DNA from: Actinomycetospora sp. TBRC 11914
GTDB lineage: Bacteria > Actinomycetota > Actinomycetes > Mycobacteriales > Pseudonocardiaceae
Assembly (NCBI RefSeq): GCF_012933465.1
Contig: NZ_JABBND010000017.1
Location: 106,887 to 170,886, forward strand
DNA: 64,000 nucleotides
Reading direction: 5' to 3'
How positions within the stretch are numbered: the first letter of the stretch is position 1; each line of letters begins with the position of its first letter. Both the position numbers and the translations under genes were made by a program. Of the stretch, positions 57,618 through 64,000 are shown piece after piece. The notes under the pieces are model-generated. The model did not search any database and was not told the DNA's origin. It was given only the letters and a program-made list of their open reading frames with translations.

Positions 57618-58652
57618 ATGTCCTCGGTGATGGAGGGTGGCGGGCACTACAACGCCCACGCGTCGGCCCAGGCGGCCGCCGCCACGTTCGGCCTCGACGT
57701 CGTCGCCGCGGCCGCGGCGACCGCTCCCGTCGGTCCGGGCAGCGCCGTCGTCGTGGCCGACTACGGCGCCTCGGAGGGCCGGAACTCGCTGGCGCCCGTC
57801 GGCGTCGTCGTCGACGCCGTCCGGCGGGTCCACGGCGAGCAGCAGCCGGTGTGGGTGTTCCACACCGACCTGCCGGACAACGACTTCGCGTCGCTCTTCC
57901 GGACCGTCGCGGACGACCCCCACAGCTACCGGCGGCCCGGCGTGTACCCGGCGGCGGTCGGCGGCTCCTTCTACGAGCAGCTGTTCCCGGCCGGGTCGGT
58001 CGGTCTGGGCTGGAGCTCGATCGCCGTGCACTGGCTCAGCGCGGCACCCGGCCCGCTCGACGGGTTCTGGTTCACGACCGCGACCGCGGTCCAGTACGAG
58101 GTCTGGGCCCGGGCGGGCGCGGCCGACTGGTCGGCCTTCCTGACGGCGAGGGCCGCCGAGATGCTGCCCGGCGCCCGGCTCGTGGTCGTCGTGGGCGCCG
58201 CCCACGGCGACGGACCCACCCGCCGGTCCGGCGCCGAACGGTCCATGGACGAGGTCGCCCGCGGCGTGCAGGCCCTCGTCGAGCGCGGCCTCGTCACCGA
58301 CGCCGAACGGGCCGCGATGGTGATACCGGCGTGGTACCGCACCGAGGCCGAGTGGCGAGCCCCGTTCGGCGCCGGGTCCGACCTGGTGCTCGAGCAGCTC
58401 GAGCTCGTCGACATCGGCGACCCGCTGTGGCGCCAGACCCGCGACGACCCCGCCGCCTACCCCGCCACCGTCGCCGCCGCTCTCCGGGTGTCGTTCGGCC
58501 CGTCGCTGCTGGCCGGGCTCGACCCGGACCGGCGCGCGACGGTCGCCGCCGAGCTCTTCGACGGGCACCTCGCCCGGGCGATCGCCGCGCAGCCGCCCGA
58601 GCCCTGGTTCGACTGGCGGCTCGCCGTCCTGGAGATCGCCAAGCCCCGGTGA
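57618..58652 (+). CDS. SABATH-type SAM-dependent carboxyl methyltransferase
   Basis: A 344-aa methyltransferase like plant salicylate/jasmonate/IAA carboxyl methyltransferases (PF03492). The hallmark motifs are in order: MEGGGHYNAHASAQ, VVADYGASEGRNSLAPVGVV, WVFHTDLPDNDFASLF, VYPAAVGGSFYEQLFPAGSV and LGWSSIAVHWLSAAPGPLDG. The SAM and substrate-binding residues lie in these blocks. It would turn a free carboxylate into its methyl ester. Bacterial members exist but are much less studied than those of plants. ATG at 57618 has no ribosome site but sits six bases after a -10, consistent with leaderless translation. No acid-making genes are adjacent apart from the acyl-activating fusion. Confidence 0.9.
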   Translation: MSSVMEGGGHYNAHASAQAAAATFGLDVVAAAAATAPVGPGSAVVVADYGASEGRNSLAPVGVVVDAVRRVHGEQQPVWVFHTDLPDNDFASLFRTVADDPHSYRRPGVYPAAVGGSFYEQLFPAGSVGLGWSSIAVHWLSAAPGPLDGFWFTTATAVQYEVWARAGAADWSAFLTARAAEMLPGARLVVVVGAAHGDGPTRRSGAERSMDEVARGVQALVERGLVTDAERAAMVIPAWYRTEAEWRAPFGAGSDLVLEQLELVDIGDPLWRQTRDDPAAYPATVAAALRVSFGPSLLAGLDPDRRATVAAELFDGHLARAIAAQPPEPWFDWRLAVLEIAKPR

Positions 58653-58737
58653 GGGCGTGGGTGACTCATCGGGCGTACACGCAGCGCTCGTAGCGTCGAT
58701 GTCCGTCGCCGGTCACCGGGCGCGCGGAGGCCCACGG

Positions 58738-58789
58738 TTCTTACCCAGCTCCGACCTGCAGCACGTCGCCGCTTCACCCGTGGAGATCA
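58738..58789 (+). promoter_or_regulatory. Conserved 52-bp leader element, copy B
   Basis: Begins TTCTTACCCAGCTCCGACCT and matches copy A (52233-52284) at 40 of 52 positions. It ends about 63 bp before the glycosyltransferase start. A separate -10-like TAGCGT lies at 58691-58696. The two copies may mark genes switched on by the same factor. Confidence 0.65.
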
Positions 58790-58852
58790 CCGTGGAGTCG
58801 CCCCGGCCGGTGCCCACTCCGTCCACGGCGCCCCACCTCGGAGGTCATCACC

Positions 58853-60040
58853 GTGTCACCGTCGCTCGCGCTCGACGTCCCGCAGCGGCGGCTCGTGCCG
58901 CTCGTCGTGGCAGGGTCGTCGGGAGGCAGCGTGCCGCTCGCCTTGGGCGGACGTGTCCTGGTCGTCAGCGCGACCGTCGGCCAGGGCCACGAAGGGGCGG
59001 CCCGTGAACTGGCAGGTCGGCTGCGCGCTCGCGGCGTCGACGTCACGGTCCGCGATCACCTCGACGCCCTGCCCGGCGTCGCCCGCCGCATCCTGCGTGA
59101 CCTCTATCAGCCGACGGTGCAGTACGCCCCCGCGCTGTTCGACACGCTCTTCCACGGACTCGAGCACGACGGGCCGCTCCGGCGGACCGTCGACGCCGTG
59201 TGCCGGTGGGCCGAACCGGAGGTCGAGCGCTGGGCCGCGGAAGCCGACGTCGTCGTCACCACCTACCCGCTCGCCGGGCAGACCCTCGGCGCCCTGCGCG
59301 AGCAGGGCCGCATCACGGTCCCGACGATGACGTACCTGACCGACCCCGCCGCCCACGCGACCTGGTGCCATCCCGCCGTCGACCACCACCTGACCGTCAC
59401 GCGGGCCACCGCCCTGGACGCCCGGCGCTACGGCGTCCGCTCCCGGGCCGTCGGGCCGCTGTGCTCGCCGGCGTTCACGCATCCCGGCGAGACCCGCGGG
59501 GCGGTGCGCGCCGGGCTCGGCCTGCCCGCGGAAGCGCCGGTCGCGCTGATCAGCGCCGGGTCGCTCGGGATGGGCGCGGTCCCGCAGACGGTGCGCGACC
59601 TCCTCACCCATCCGCGGCTGCGGGTCGTGGTGCTCTGCGGACGCAACGCCGGGCTGCGCCGGCGCCTCGGGCGCGACCCGCGGGTCGTGGCGCTCGGGTG
59701 GCGCGACGACGTGGCCGCCCTGATGGGGGCCGCCGACGTGCTGGTCCACAACGCCGGCGGGCTCTCCCTGACCGAGGCCCTCGCGGCGGGGCTCCCCGCG
59801 ATCACCTACCGGCCCATCGCCGGTCACGGCCGCGCGAACGCCGCGGTGCTCGACCGCGCGGGGATCGCGCCGTGGCCGCACGGGGCGGCCGAGCTCGTCC
59901 ACGCCGTGGACACCGTGATCGGCGAGCCGGGCCGCCGTCGCCGGCGGTGGTGGCCGGCCGGCGCCGACCCGGCGGCCGCCGTCCAGGACGTGCTCGCGGG
60001 GCAGCGCCCCGCGCCCGCCCCGACGGGCGCCGCGTCGTGA
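58853..60040 (+). CDS. GT28-like glycosyltransferase (MGDG synthase/MurG fold)
   Basis: A 395-aa GT-B glycosyltransferase. The N-terminal domain has RVLVVSATVGQGHEGAAREL (the GQGH loop of MGDG synthase-like enzymes), VVTTYPLAGQTLGALREQGR and MTYLTDPAAHATW. The C-terminal donor domain has VALISAGSLGMGAVPQTVRD, LGWRDDVAALMGAADVLVHN and AGGLSLTEALAAGLPAITYR with the donor-binding Glu. It likely transfers a sugar to a lipid acceptor. GTG at 58853 follows GGAGG. It starts a run of three overlapping genes (glycosyltransferase, EamA-like transporter, FetB-like permease). Confidence 0.9.
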   Translation: MSPSLALDVPQRRLVPLVVAGSSGGSVPLALGGRVLVVSATVGQGHEGAARELAGRLRARGVDVTVRDHLDALPGVARRILRDLYQPTVQYAPALFDTLFHGLEHDGPLRRTVDAVCRWAEPEVERWAAEADVVVTTYPLAGQTLGALREQGRITVPTMTYLTDPAAHATWCHPAVDHHLTVTRATALDARRYGVRSRAVGPLCSPAFTHPGETRGAVRAGLGLPAEAPVALISAGSLGMGAVPQTVRDLLTHPRLRVVVLCGRNAGLRRRLGRDPRVVALGWRDDVAALMGAADVLVHNAGGLSLTEALAAGLPAITYRPIAGHGRANAAVLDRAGIAPWPHGAAELVHAVDTVIGEPGRRRRRWWPAGADPAAAVQDVLAGQRPAPAPTGAAS

Positions 60041-60939
60041 GCGGCTCGCTGCCCGCGGCACTGTGCGCCGTCGCGGCCGCGAGCGTGCTCGGGACGGCGA
60101 CGGTCGCGCAGCGGCGGGGGATGGACGGCGACGGGTCGGGCCACCTGGTCGCCGGCCTGGTGCGCAGCCGCTGGTGGTGGGCCGGGACGGCCGCCTCCGT
60201 GGGCGGGCTGGGCCTGCAGTTCCTCGCCCTGGCGATCGGCCCGCTGATCGTGGTGCAGACGGTCATGGCGGTGAGCATCGTGGTCACCGCACTGGCCGAG
60301 GCGGTCCTCCTGCGACGACGGCCCACGCCTCGCCGGTGGGCGGGCATGGCCCTCACCGCCGCGGGCCTGGCCGTCGTCCTGCTCGCCCTGGCCCCGAGCG
60401 CCTCCTCGCTCGTCGTGGTCCCGTCGGCGACGTCGATCATCGCCGTCACCGCGGGCGCGCTCGTCGTCGCGGCGGTCGCGGCATGGCACGCCCGTGTCGC
60501 CGCGGCCGGCGGCCTCGCGCTCGCCGCGGCCACCGGTCTCGGGTACGGCGTCACCGCGATCGCGCAGAAGACCGTCGGTGCCGAGCTCGCGCACGGCCCC
60601 GTCGCCGTGCTCGTCCATCCCGCCCTGTGGGCGGCGCTCACCGTCGGACCGCTCTCGGTCCTGCTGAGCCAGCACGCCCTGCGCCGGGCCCGGTCGGTCG
60701 CCACGGCCGTCTCCGTCATCGTCGTGATCGACCCGCTCGTCGGGCTGCTTGCCGGGACGGTGTGGTTCGGCGAGCACGTGGTCCTGACCCCGTGGTCGGC
60801 GTCCGCCGCGGTCGCGGCCGGCGTTGCGGTCGTCATGGGGATCGTGCTCAGCCACACCGAGGGTCGGCCACCCGAGACGGGCCGGGGCTCCTCCGGTGGG
60901 GTGCCCGCGCCGGGCTGGGCGGCTCGAGCCGTCGCGTGA
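60037..60939 (+). CDS. DMT/EamA-like membrane transporter
   Basis: A 300-aa protein with nine to ten helices: LCAVAAASVLGTATVAQRRG, LQFLALAIGPLIVVQTVMAV, SIVVTALAEAVLLRRRPTPR and, in the second half, SVIVVIDPLVGLLAGTVWFG. It is of the same branch as the protein at 43149-44051. The neighbourhood (glycosyltransferase in front, FetB after) suggests a lipid-linked or small-molecule substrate, but it cannot be named. GTG at 60037 overlaps the previous stop (GTGA) and its own stop overlaps the next start the same way. Confidence 0.85.
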   Translation: MSGSLPAALCAVAAASVLGTATVAQRRGMDGDGSGHLVAGLVRSRWWWAGTAASVGGLGLQFLALAIGPLIVVQTVMAVSIVVTALAEAVLLRRRPTPRRWAGMALTAAGLAVVLLALAPSASSLVVVPSATSIIAVTAGALVVAAVAAWHARVAAAGGLALAAATGLGYGVTAIAQKTVGAELAHGPVAVLVHPALWAALTVGPLSVLLSQHALRRARSVATAVSVIVVIDPLVGLLAGTVWFGEHVVLTPWSASAAVAAGVAVVMGIVLSHTEGRPPETGRGSSGGVPAPGWAARAVA

Positions 60940-61703
60940 GCGGCGCCTCCGTCACCGTCGGGTGGGGCCTGGCCGCCGCCCTGGTCCTGCTCGTCGGCGT
61001 CGCGGTGACGGTCTCGCTCGTCGGACGGTTCGGGATCTCGAGGACCCTCGTGATCGCCGCGGCCCGGGCCGTGGTCCAGCTCGCGCTGGTCGCGAGCGTC
61101 ATCGTGGCCGTCGTGCGGTCGTGGTGGCTCACCGCCGCGTTCGTCCTCGTCATGCTGGCCGTCGCGTCCTGGACGTCGGCCCGGCGGATGACCCCGAGCC
61201 GTAGCGGGGTGCTCGCGGCGGTCGCCATCACGGCGGGGGTGGTCCCCGTGCTCGCGGTGACTCTGCTCAGCGGTGCGGTGCCCCTCACGGGCATCTCGGT
61301 CGTGCCCGTGGCCGGCATCGTCATCGGGGGTGCGATGACCGCGACGTCCCAGGGCGGCCGCCGCGCGCTCGACGACCTCGACGCCCACCGCGACCAGTAC
61401 GAAGCAGGCCTCGCCCTCGGCGGCCGCCGACGCGACGCCGCGATGCTCGTGTGCCGCCCGGCCGCGACCCAGGCCCTGGTGCCGCCGATGGACCAGACCC
61501 GCACCGTCGGGCTGGTCACCCTGCCCGGGGCCTTCGTCGGCGTGCTGATCGGCAGCGGCAACCCGGTGCAGGCCGCGGCGGCGCAGGTGCTCGTCCTCAT
61601 CGGCCTGCTCGCCGCCGAGTCCGTCGCGGTCGCGGTCGTCCTCGAGCTCGTCGCCCGCGGCGCGATCACCCGCGCACCCGCGCGGTCGGCGTCGGCCGGC
61701 TGA
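60936..61703 (+). CDS. FetB-like (UPF0014) ABC transporter permease
   Basis: A 255-aa permease like E. coli FetB (YbbM, 259 aa), which with the ATPase FetA exports iron or a related substrate. Typical are RFGISRTLVIAAARAVVQLA, GAMTATSQGGRRALDDLDAH, and QTRTVGLVTLPGAFVGVLIG-SGNP. About seven helices. No FetA-type ATPase gene is adjacent in this window, so the partner must be elsewhere or the permease acts alone. GTG at 60936 overlaps the transporter gene (GTGA). Last gene of the glycosyltransferase operon, followed by a two-component system. Confidence 0.9.
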   Translation: MSGASVTVGWGLAAALVLLVGVAVTVSLVGRFGISRTLVIAAARAVVQLALVASVIVAVVRSWWLTAAFVLVMLAVASWTSARRMTPSRSGVLAAVAITAGVVPVLAVTLLSGAVPLTGISVVPVAGIVIGGAMTATSQGGRRALDDLDAHRDQYEAGLALGGRRRDAAMLVCRPAATQALVPPMDQTRTVGLVTLPGAFVGVLIGSGNPVQAAAAQVLVLIGLLAAESVAVAVVLELVARGAITRAPARSASAG

Positions 61704-61761
61704 CCCGGTCACGTTCCGGGGACGTCGCGACCGTCCTCATCCCGGCTACACGAACCACACC

Positions 61762-61767
61762 TACCGT
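61762..61767 (+). promoter_or_regulatory. -10 element of a leaderless promoter for the response regulator
   Basis: TACCGT at 61762-61767 lies seven bases before the GTG at 61775, so the message is probably leaderless. The region 61704-61761 holds no other clear element. Confidence 0.5.
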
Positions 61768-61774
61768 CGTCCCC

Positions 61775-62473
61775 GTGCGGGTGCTGGTGGTCGAGGACGA
61801 GGTGCGGATGGCCGCGCTGATCCGTCGCGGGCTCGAGGAGGACGGGTACGCCGTCGATGTCGCGACCAACGGGCCCGACGGCCTGTGGCAGGCCCGGGAG
61901 TTCGGCTACGACGCGATCGTGCTCGACGTGATGCTCCCCGGGGCGGACGGGTTCACGGTGTGCCGGCAGCTGCGGGAGTCGGGCCGGTGGTCGCCGATCC
62001 TCATGCTGACCGCCCGCGACGCCGTCGACGACCGGATCCGGGGACTCGACGCCGGGGCCGACGACTACCTGACCAAGCCGTTCAGCTTCGGCGAGCTCGC
62101 CGCCCGGGTCCGCGCGCTCATCCGCCGGGGCGGGGGCGACCGCCCCACCGTGCTGCGGGTCGGTGCGCTGACGCTCGACCCCGCGAGCCGGCGGGCGTGG
62201 CGGGGCGACGACGAGCTCACGCTCTCGACCAAGGAGTTCTCGCTGCTCGAGCTCTTCCTGCGACACCCGGACCGGGTGCTGTCGCGCACGATGATCCTCG
62301 AGCACGTGTGGGACTTCGCCTACGACGGCGTCTCCAACATCGTCGACCAGTACGTGTCCTACCTCCGCCGCAAGATCGACAAGCCGTACGGCAGCGAGCT
62401 GCTGGAGACGGTGCGCGGGGCGGGGTACCGCCTGCGGGTCGCGGACGCCGACCGCTCCGCGCCCGCCCCCTGA
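61775..62473 (+). CDS. OmpR/PhoB-type response regulator
   Basis: A 232-aa two-component regulator. The receiver has the acidic pair in VVEDEVRM, the phosphoacceptor Asp51 in IVLDVMLPGADG, the Thr in MLTARD and the Lys in YLTKPFSFGEL. The C-terminal winged helix contains LTLSTKEFSLLELFLRHPDR and VLSRTMILEHVWDF, then VDQYVSYLRRKIDKPYG and GAGYRLR. Close in shape to MprA/TcrA-like regulators of actinobacteria. GTG at 61775 has a -10 seven bases in front (leaderless). It pairs with the histidine kinase 18 bp downstream. Confidence 0.95.
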   Translation: MRVLVVEDEVRMAALIRRGLEEDGYAVDVATNGPDGLWQAREFGYDAIVLDVMLPGADGFTVCRQLRESGRWSPILMLTARDAVDDRIRGLDAGADDYLTKPFSFGELAARVRALIRRGGGDRPTVLRVGALTLDPASRRAWRGDDELTLSTKEFSLLELFLRHPDRVLSRTMILEHVWDFAYDGVSNIVDQYVSYLRRKIDKPYGSELLETVRGAGYRLRVADADRSAPAP

Positions 62474-62491
62474 TCCCGGGAGGAGCACCCG

Positions 62492-63934
62492 ATGCCGTTG
62501 CGCGTCCGCCTGGCGCTGGGCTTCGCCCTCGGCACCGGCCTCCTGATCGCGGTCGTCGGGCTGGGGTTCGTGCTCCAGCTGCGGGCCAGCCTCTACGCCA
62601 CGCTCGACGTCGGGCTCTCCAGCCGCGCCTCCACCCTCGCCGAGCAGTACACGGCCGGGGGCCTGCCCGCGCTGCAGACGAACCGCGACGAGGAGCCGAT
62701 GCAGGTCCTGACCGCCGACGGCCGGGTGGTCGCCAGCTCACCCGACCTGGCCGGCACCTCGGTGCTGCGGGCCCGCGAGCTGTCCGCCGTGCTCGCCCGC
62801 CGCGTCGACGGGGCCGGCCCGCTGGGCTTCACGGCCGGGGACGAGGACCAGCGCACCCGGTACCTGGCCACCGTGCTCTCCGACCGCGACGGGCTGGTGC
62901 TCGTCGTGGGGACGGGCACCGAGATCGCCGACACCGCCGACGAGCACGTCGACACCGGGCTGCTCGTGCTCGGGCCCGTCGCGGTCGTCGCCGCCGGTCT
63001 CGGGGCCTGGTGGCTCTCCGGCGCCGCGCTGCGCCCGGTCGAGCGGATGCGGCGGCAGAGCGCCGACCTCGCCCACCACGACGACGGCACCCATCTCGCC
63101 GTGCCACGCACCCGCGACGAGATCGCGTCGCTGGCCGCGACGCTGAACGAGCTGCTCGACCGGCAGCGGCAGGCCCTGGCCCAGGAACGCCAGGCGCTCG
63201 AGCGCGAGCGCGGCTTCGTCGCCGACGCCGGCCACGAGCTCCGGACACCCCTGGCCACCCTGCGCGCGGAGCTCGAGCTCGCCGGACGGCCGGGACGCGA
63301 CCGGGAGGAGCTCGCCGACGCGGTCGCGTCCGCCGCCGGCGAGACCGACCGGGTGATCCGGCTGGCCGACGACCTGCTCACCCTCGCCCGCGCCGACGGC
63401 ACCGAGGGCTTCCTGCGCCGCCGTCCGACCGACCTGTCCGCCGTCGCCGCGGCGGCGGCCCGGGCGGCGTCCGCGGTCGGCGACGTCCGGGACGTCGACG
63501 TCGTCGTCGAGTCCCCGCCCCACCTCGAGGCCGAGGTCGACCCCGACCGGCTGCGGCAGGCGCTGGACAACCTGCTCGCGAACGCGCTCCGCCACAGTCC
63601 CGAGCACGGCGTCGTCACCCTGACGCTCACCCGCACCGGCGGCCGTGCGGTGTTCACCGTCGCCGACGACGGGCCGGGCTTCCCCGAGGACTTCCTGCCC
63701 CACGCCTTCGAGCGGTTCCGGCGTGCCGACACCGCCCGTGCCCGCGCCGACGGGGGGAGCGGGCTCGGGCTGAGCATCGTCGAGACGATCACCCACGCGC
63801 ACCGCGGCCGGGTGCGGGCCGCGAACCGCCCCGAGGGCGGAGCCGTCGTCGAGATCGACCTGCCGGTGCCCGGCGGTGCCGCCGACGTCGGGACGCCCGG
63901 CGCCGTGGTGTCGCGATCGTCGCCCCCGGACTGA
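62492..63934 (+). CDS. Two-component sensor histidine kinase
   Basis: A 480-aa membrane kinase. TM1 is about residues 8-30 (LGFALGTGLLIAVVGLGFVL). An extracytoplasmic sensor of some 120 residues follows, then TM2 about 153-175 (LLVLGPVAVVAAGLGAWWLS), a HAMP linker (RPVERMRRQSADLAHHDDGT), and the dimerisation/phosphoacceptor helix with His248 in DAGHELRTPLATLR. The ATPase has the N box NLLANALRHSPEHG, G1 ADDGPGFPEDF and G2 GGSGLGLSIVE. ATG at 62492 follows GGGAGGAG. It forms a pair with the response regulator in front. The signal is unknown; position suggests an envelope or lipid stress. Confidence 0.95.
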   Translation: MPLRVRLALGFALGTGLLIAVVGLGFVLQLRASLYATLDVGLSSRASTLAEQYTAGGLPALQTNRDEEPMQVLTADGRVVASSPDLAGTSVLRARELSAVLARRVDGAGPLGFTAGDEDQRTRYLATVLSDRDGLVLVVGTGTEIADTADEHVDTGLLVLGPVAVVAAGLGAWWLSGAALRPVERMRRQSADLAHHDDGTHLAVPRTRDEIASLAATLNELLDRQRQALAQERQALERERGFVADAGHELRTPLATLRAELELAGRPGRDREELADAVASAAGETDRVIRLADDLLTLARADGTEGFLRRRPTDLSAVAAAAARAASAVGDVRDVDVVVESPPHLEAEVDPDRLRQALDNLLANALRHSPEHGVVTLTLTRTGGRAVFTVADDGPGFPEDFLPHAFERFRRADTARARADGGSGLGLSIVETITHAHRGRVRAANRPEGGAVVEIDLPVPGGAADVGTPGAVVSRSSPPD

Positions 63935-64000
63935 TCGCCTCGGCCGGGCCCGCCCCACACGTCACCGGGGCGAGGGGCACGTCAGGCGTCCCCGGGGCCG

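Noticed and set aside
63935..64000. End of a further minus-strand gene at the right edge (a stop-like TCA near 63981)
   Set aside because: Only about six codons would lie in the window; not enough to support a gene.

Overview
This is a very GC-rich (about 73-75% by eye) chromosomal stretch from an actinobacterium. The evidence is the furA-katG pair, the many GTG starts, 4-bp GTGA/ATGA gene overlaps, leaderless promoters, LAL-type LuxR regulators, a DtxR/IdeR-like iron box and the overall gene repertoire. Pseudonocardiaceae (for example Pseudonocardia) would fit, but that is an inference from general appearance and not a search result. No rRNA, tRNA, insertion sequence, phage or CRISPR array is visible.

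Layout. 1-3.2 kb: end of an ammonium transporter, then furA-katG. 3.2-7 kb: MOSC protein, TrmO, a flavin monooxygenase and a P450 on the minus strand. 7.06-7.8 kb: a block of degenerate 52-bp repeats and the 3' remnant of a regulator gene. 7.9-10.3 kb: CPA1 antiporter, SHOCT protein and DUF6325-like protein. 10.3-20 kb: an island in which five promoters share a TGGGCA-centred operator. It covers a GNAT acetyltransferase plus cysteine-dioxygenase operon, a flavin monooxygenase, an OsmC/FAD-oxidoreductase/unknown operon, a large LAL regulator, and a SnoaL-like plus MaoC pair. A second LAL regulator follows (to 22.5 kb), and a second 52-bp repeat locus lies inside the island (13.2-13.8 kb). 22.7-27.9 kb: SDR, guanine-deaminase-like enzyme, ABM-domain membrane protein coupled to an FAD oxidase, a membrane protein, and a secreted Pro/His-rich protein. 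27.9-36.8 kb: a CoA-dependent catabolic cluster (acyl-CoA dehydrogenase, acyl-CoA ligase, amidohydrolase-like protein, enoyl-CoA hydratase, family III CoA-transferase). Facing it is a TetR gene, with an APH/DUF6285 kinase and a quinone oxidoreductase. Two TGAAC-N4-GTTCA operators sit in the divergent promoter. 36.8-45.2 kb: mixed membrane, hypothetical, psuG, TetR, hydrolase, transporter and epimerase genes. 45.3-48.1 kb: feoABC behind an IdeR-like box.

48.4-64 kb is an envelope-oriented region. It has three COG4705-like membrane protein genes (one frameshifted), uppP, a lipoprotein phosphoesterase, a three-part adenylation/carrier/acyltransferase-3 protein with a second acyltransferase 3, a PAP2 phosphatase, a plant-type (SABATH) carboxyl methyltransferase, a GT28-type glycosyltransferase, an EamA-like transporter, a FetB-like permease and a two-component system. 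The likeliest new biology is here. The fused protein looks like a single-chain analogue of the DltA-DltC-acyltransferase relay for modifying an envelope glycan or lipid.

Non-coding structure is unusually rich. There are two dispersed, near-identical perfect palindromes that overlap stop codons of convergent genes and differ by a compensatory base pair. There are two loci of inverted blocks of 52-bp repeats, a conserved 52-bp leader in front of two separate genes, and a doublet of 50-bp hairpins.
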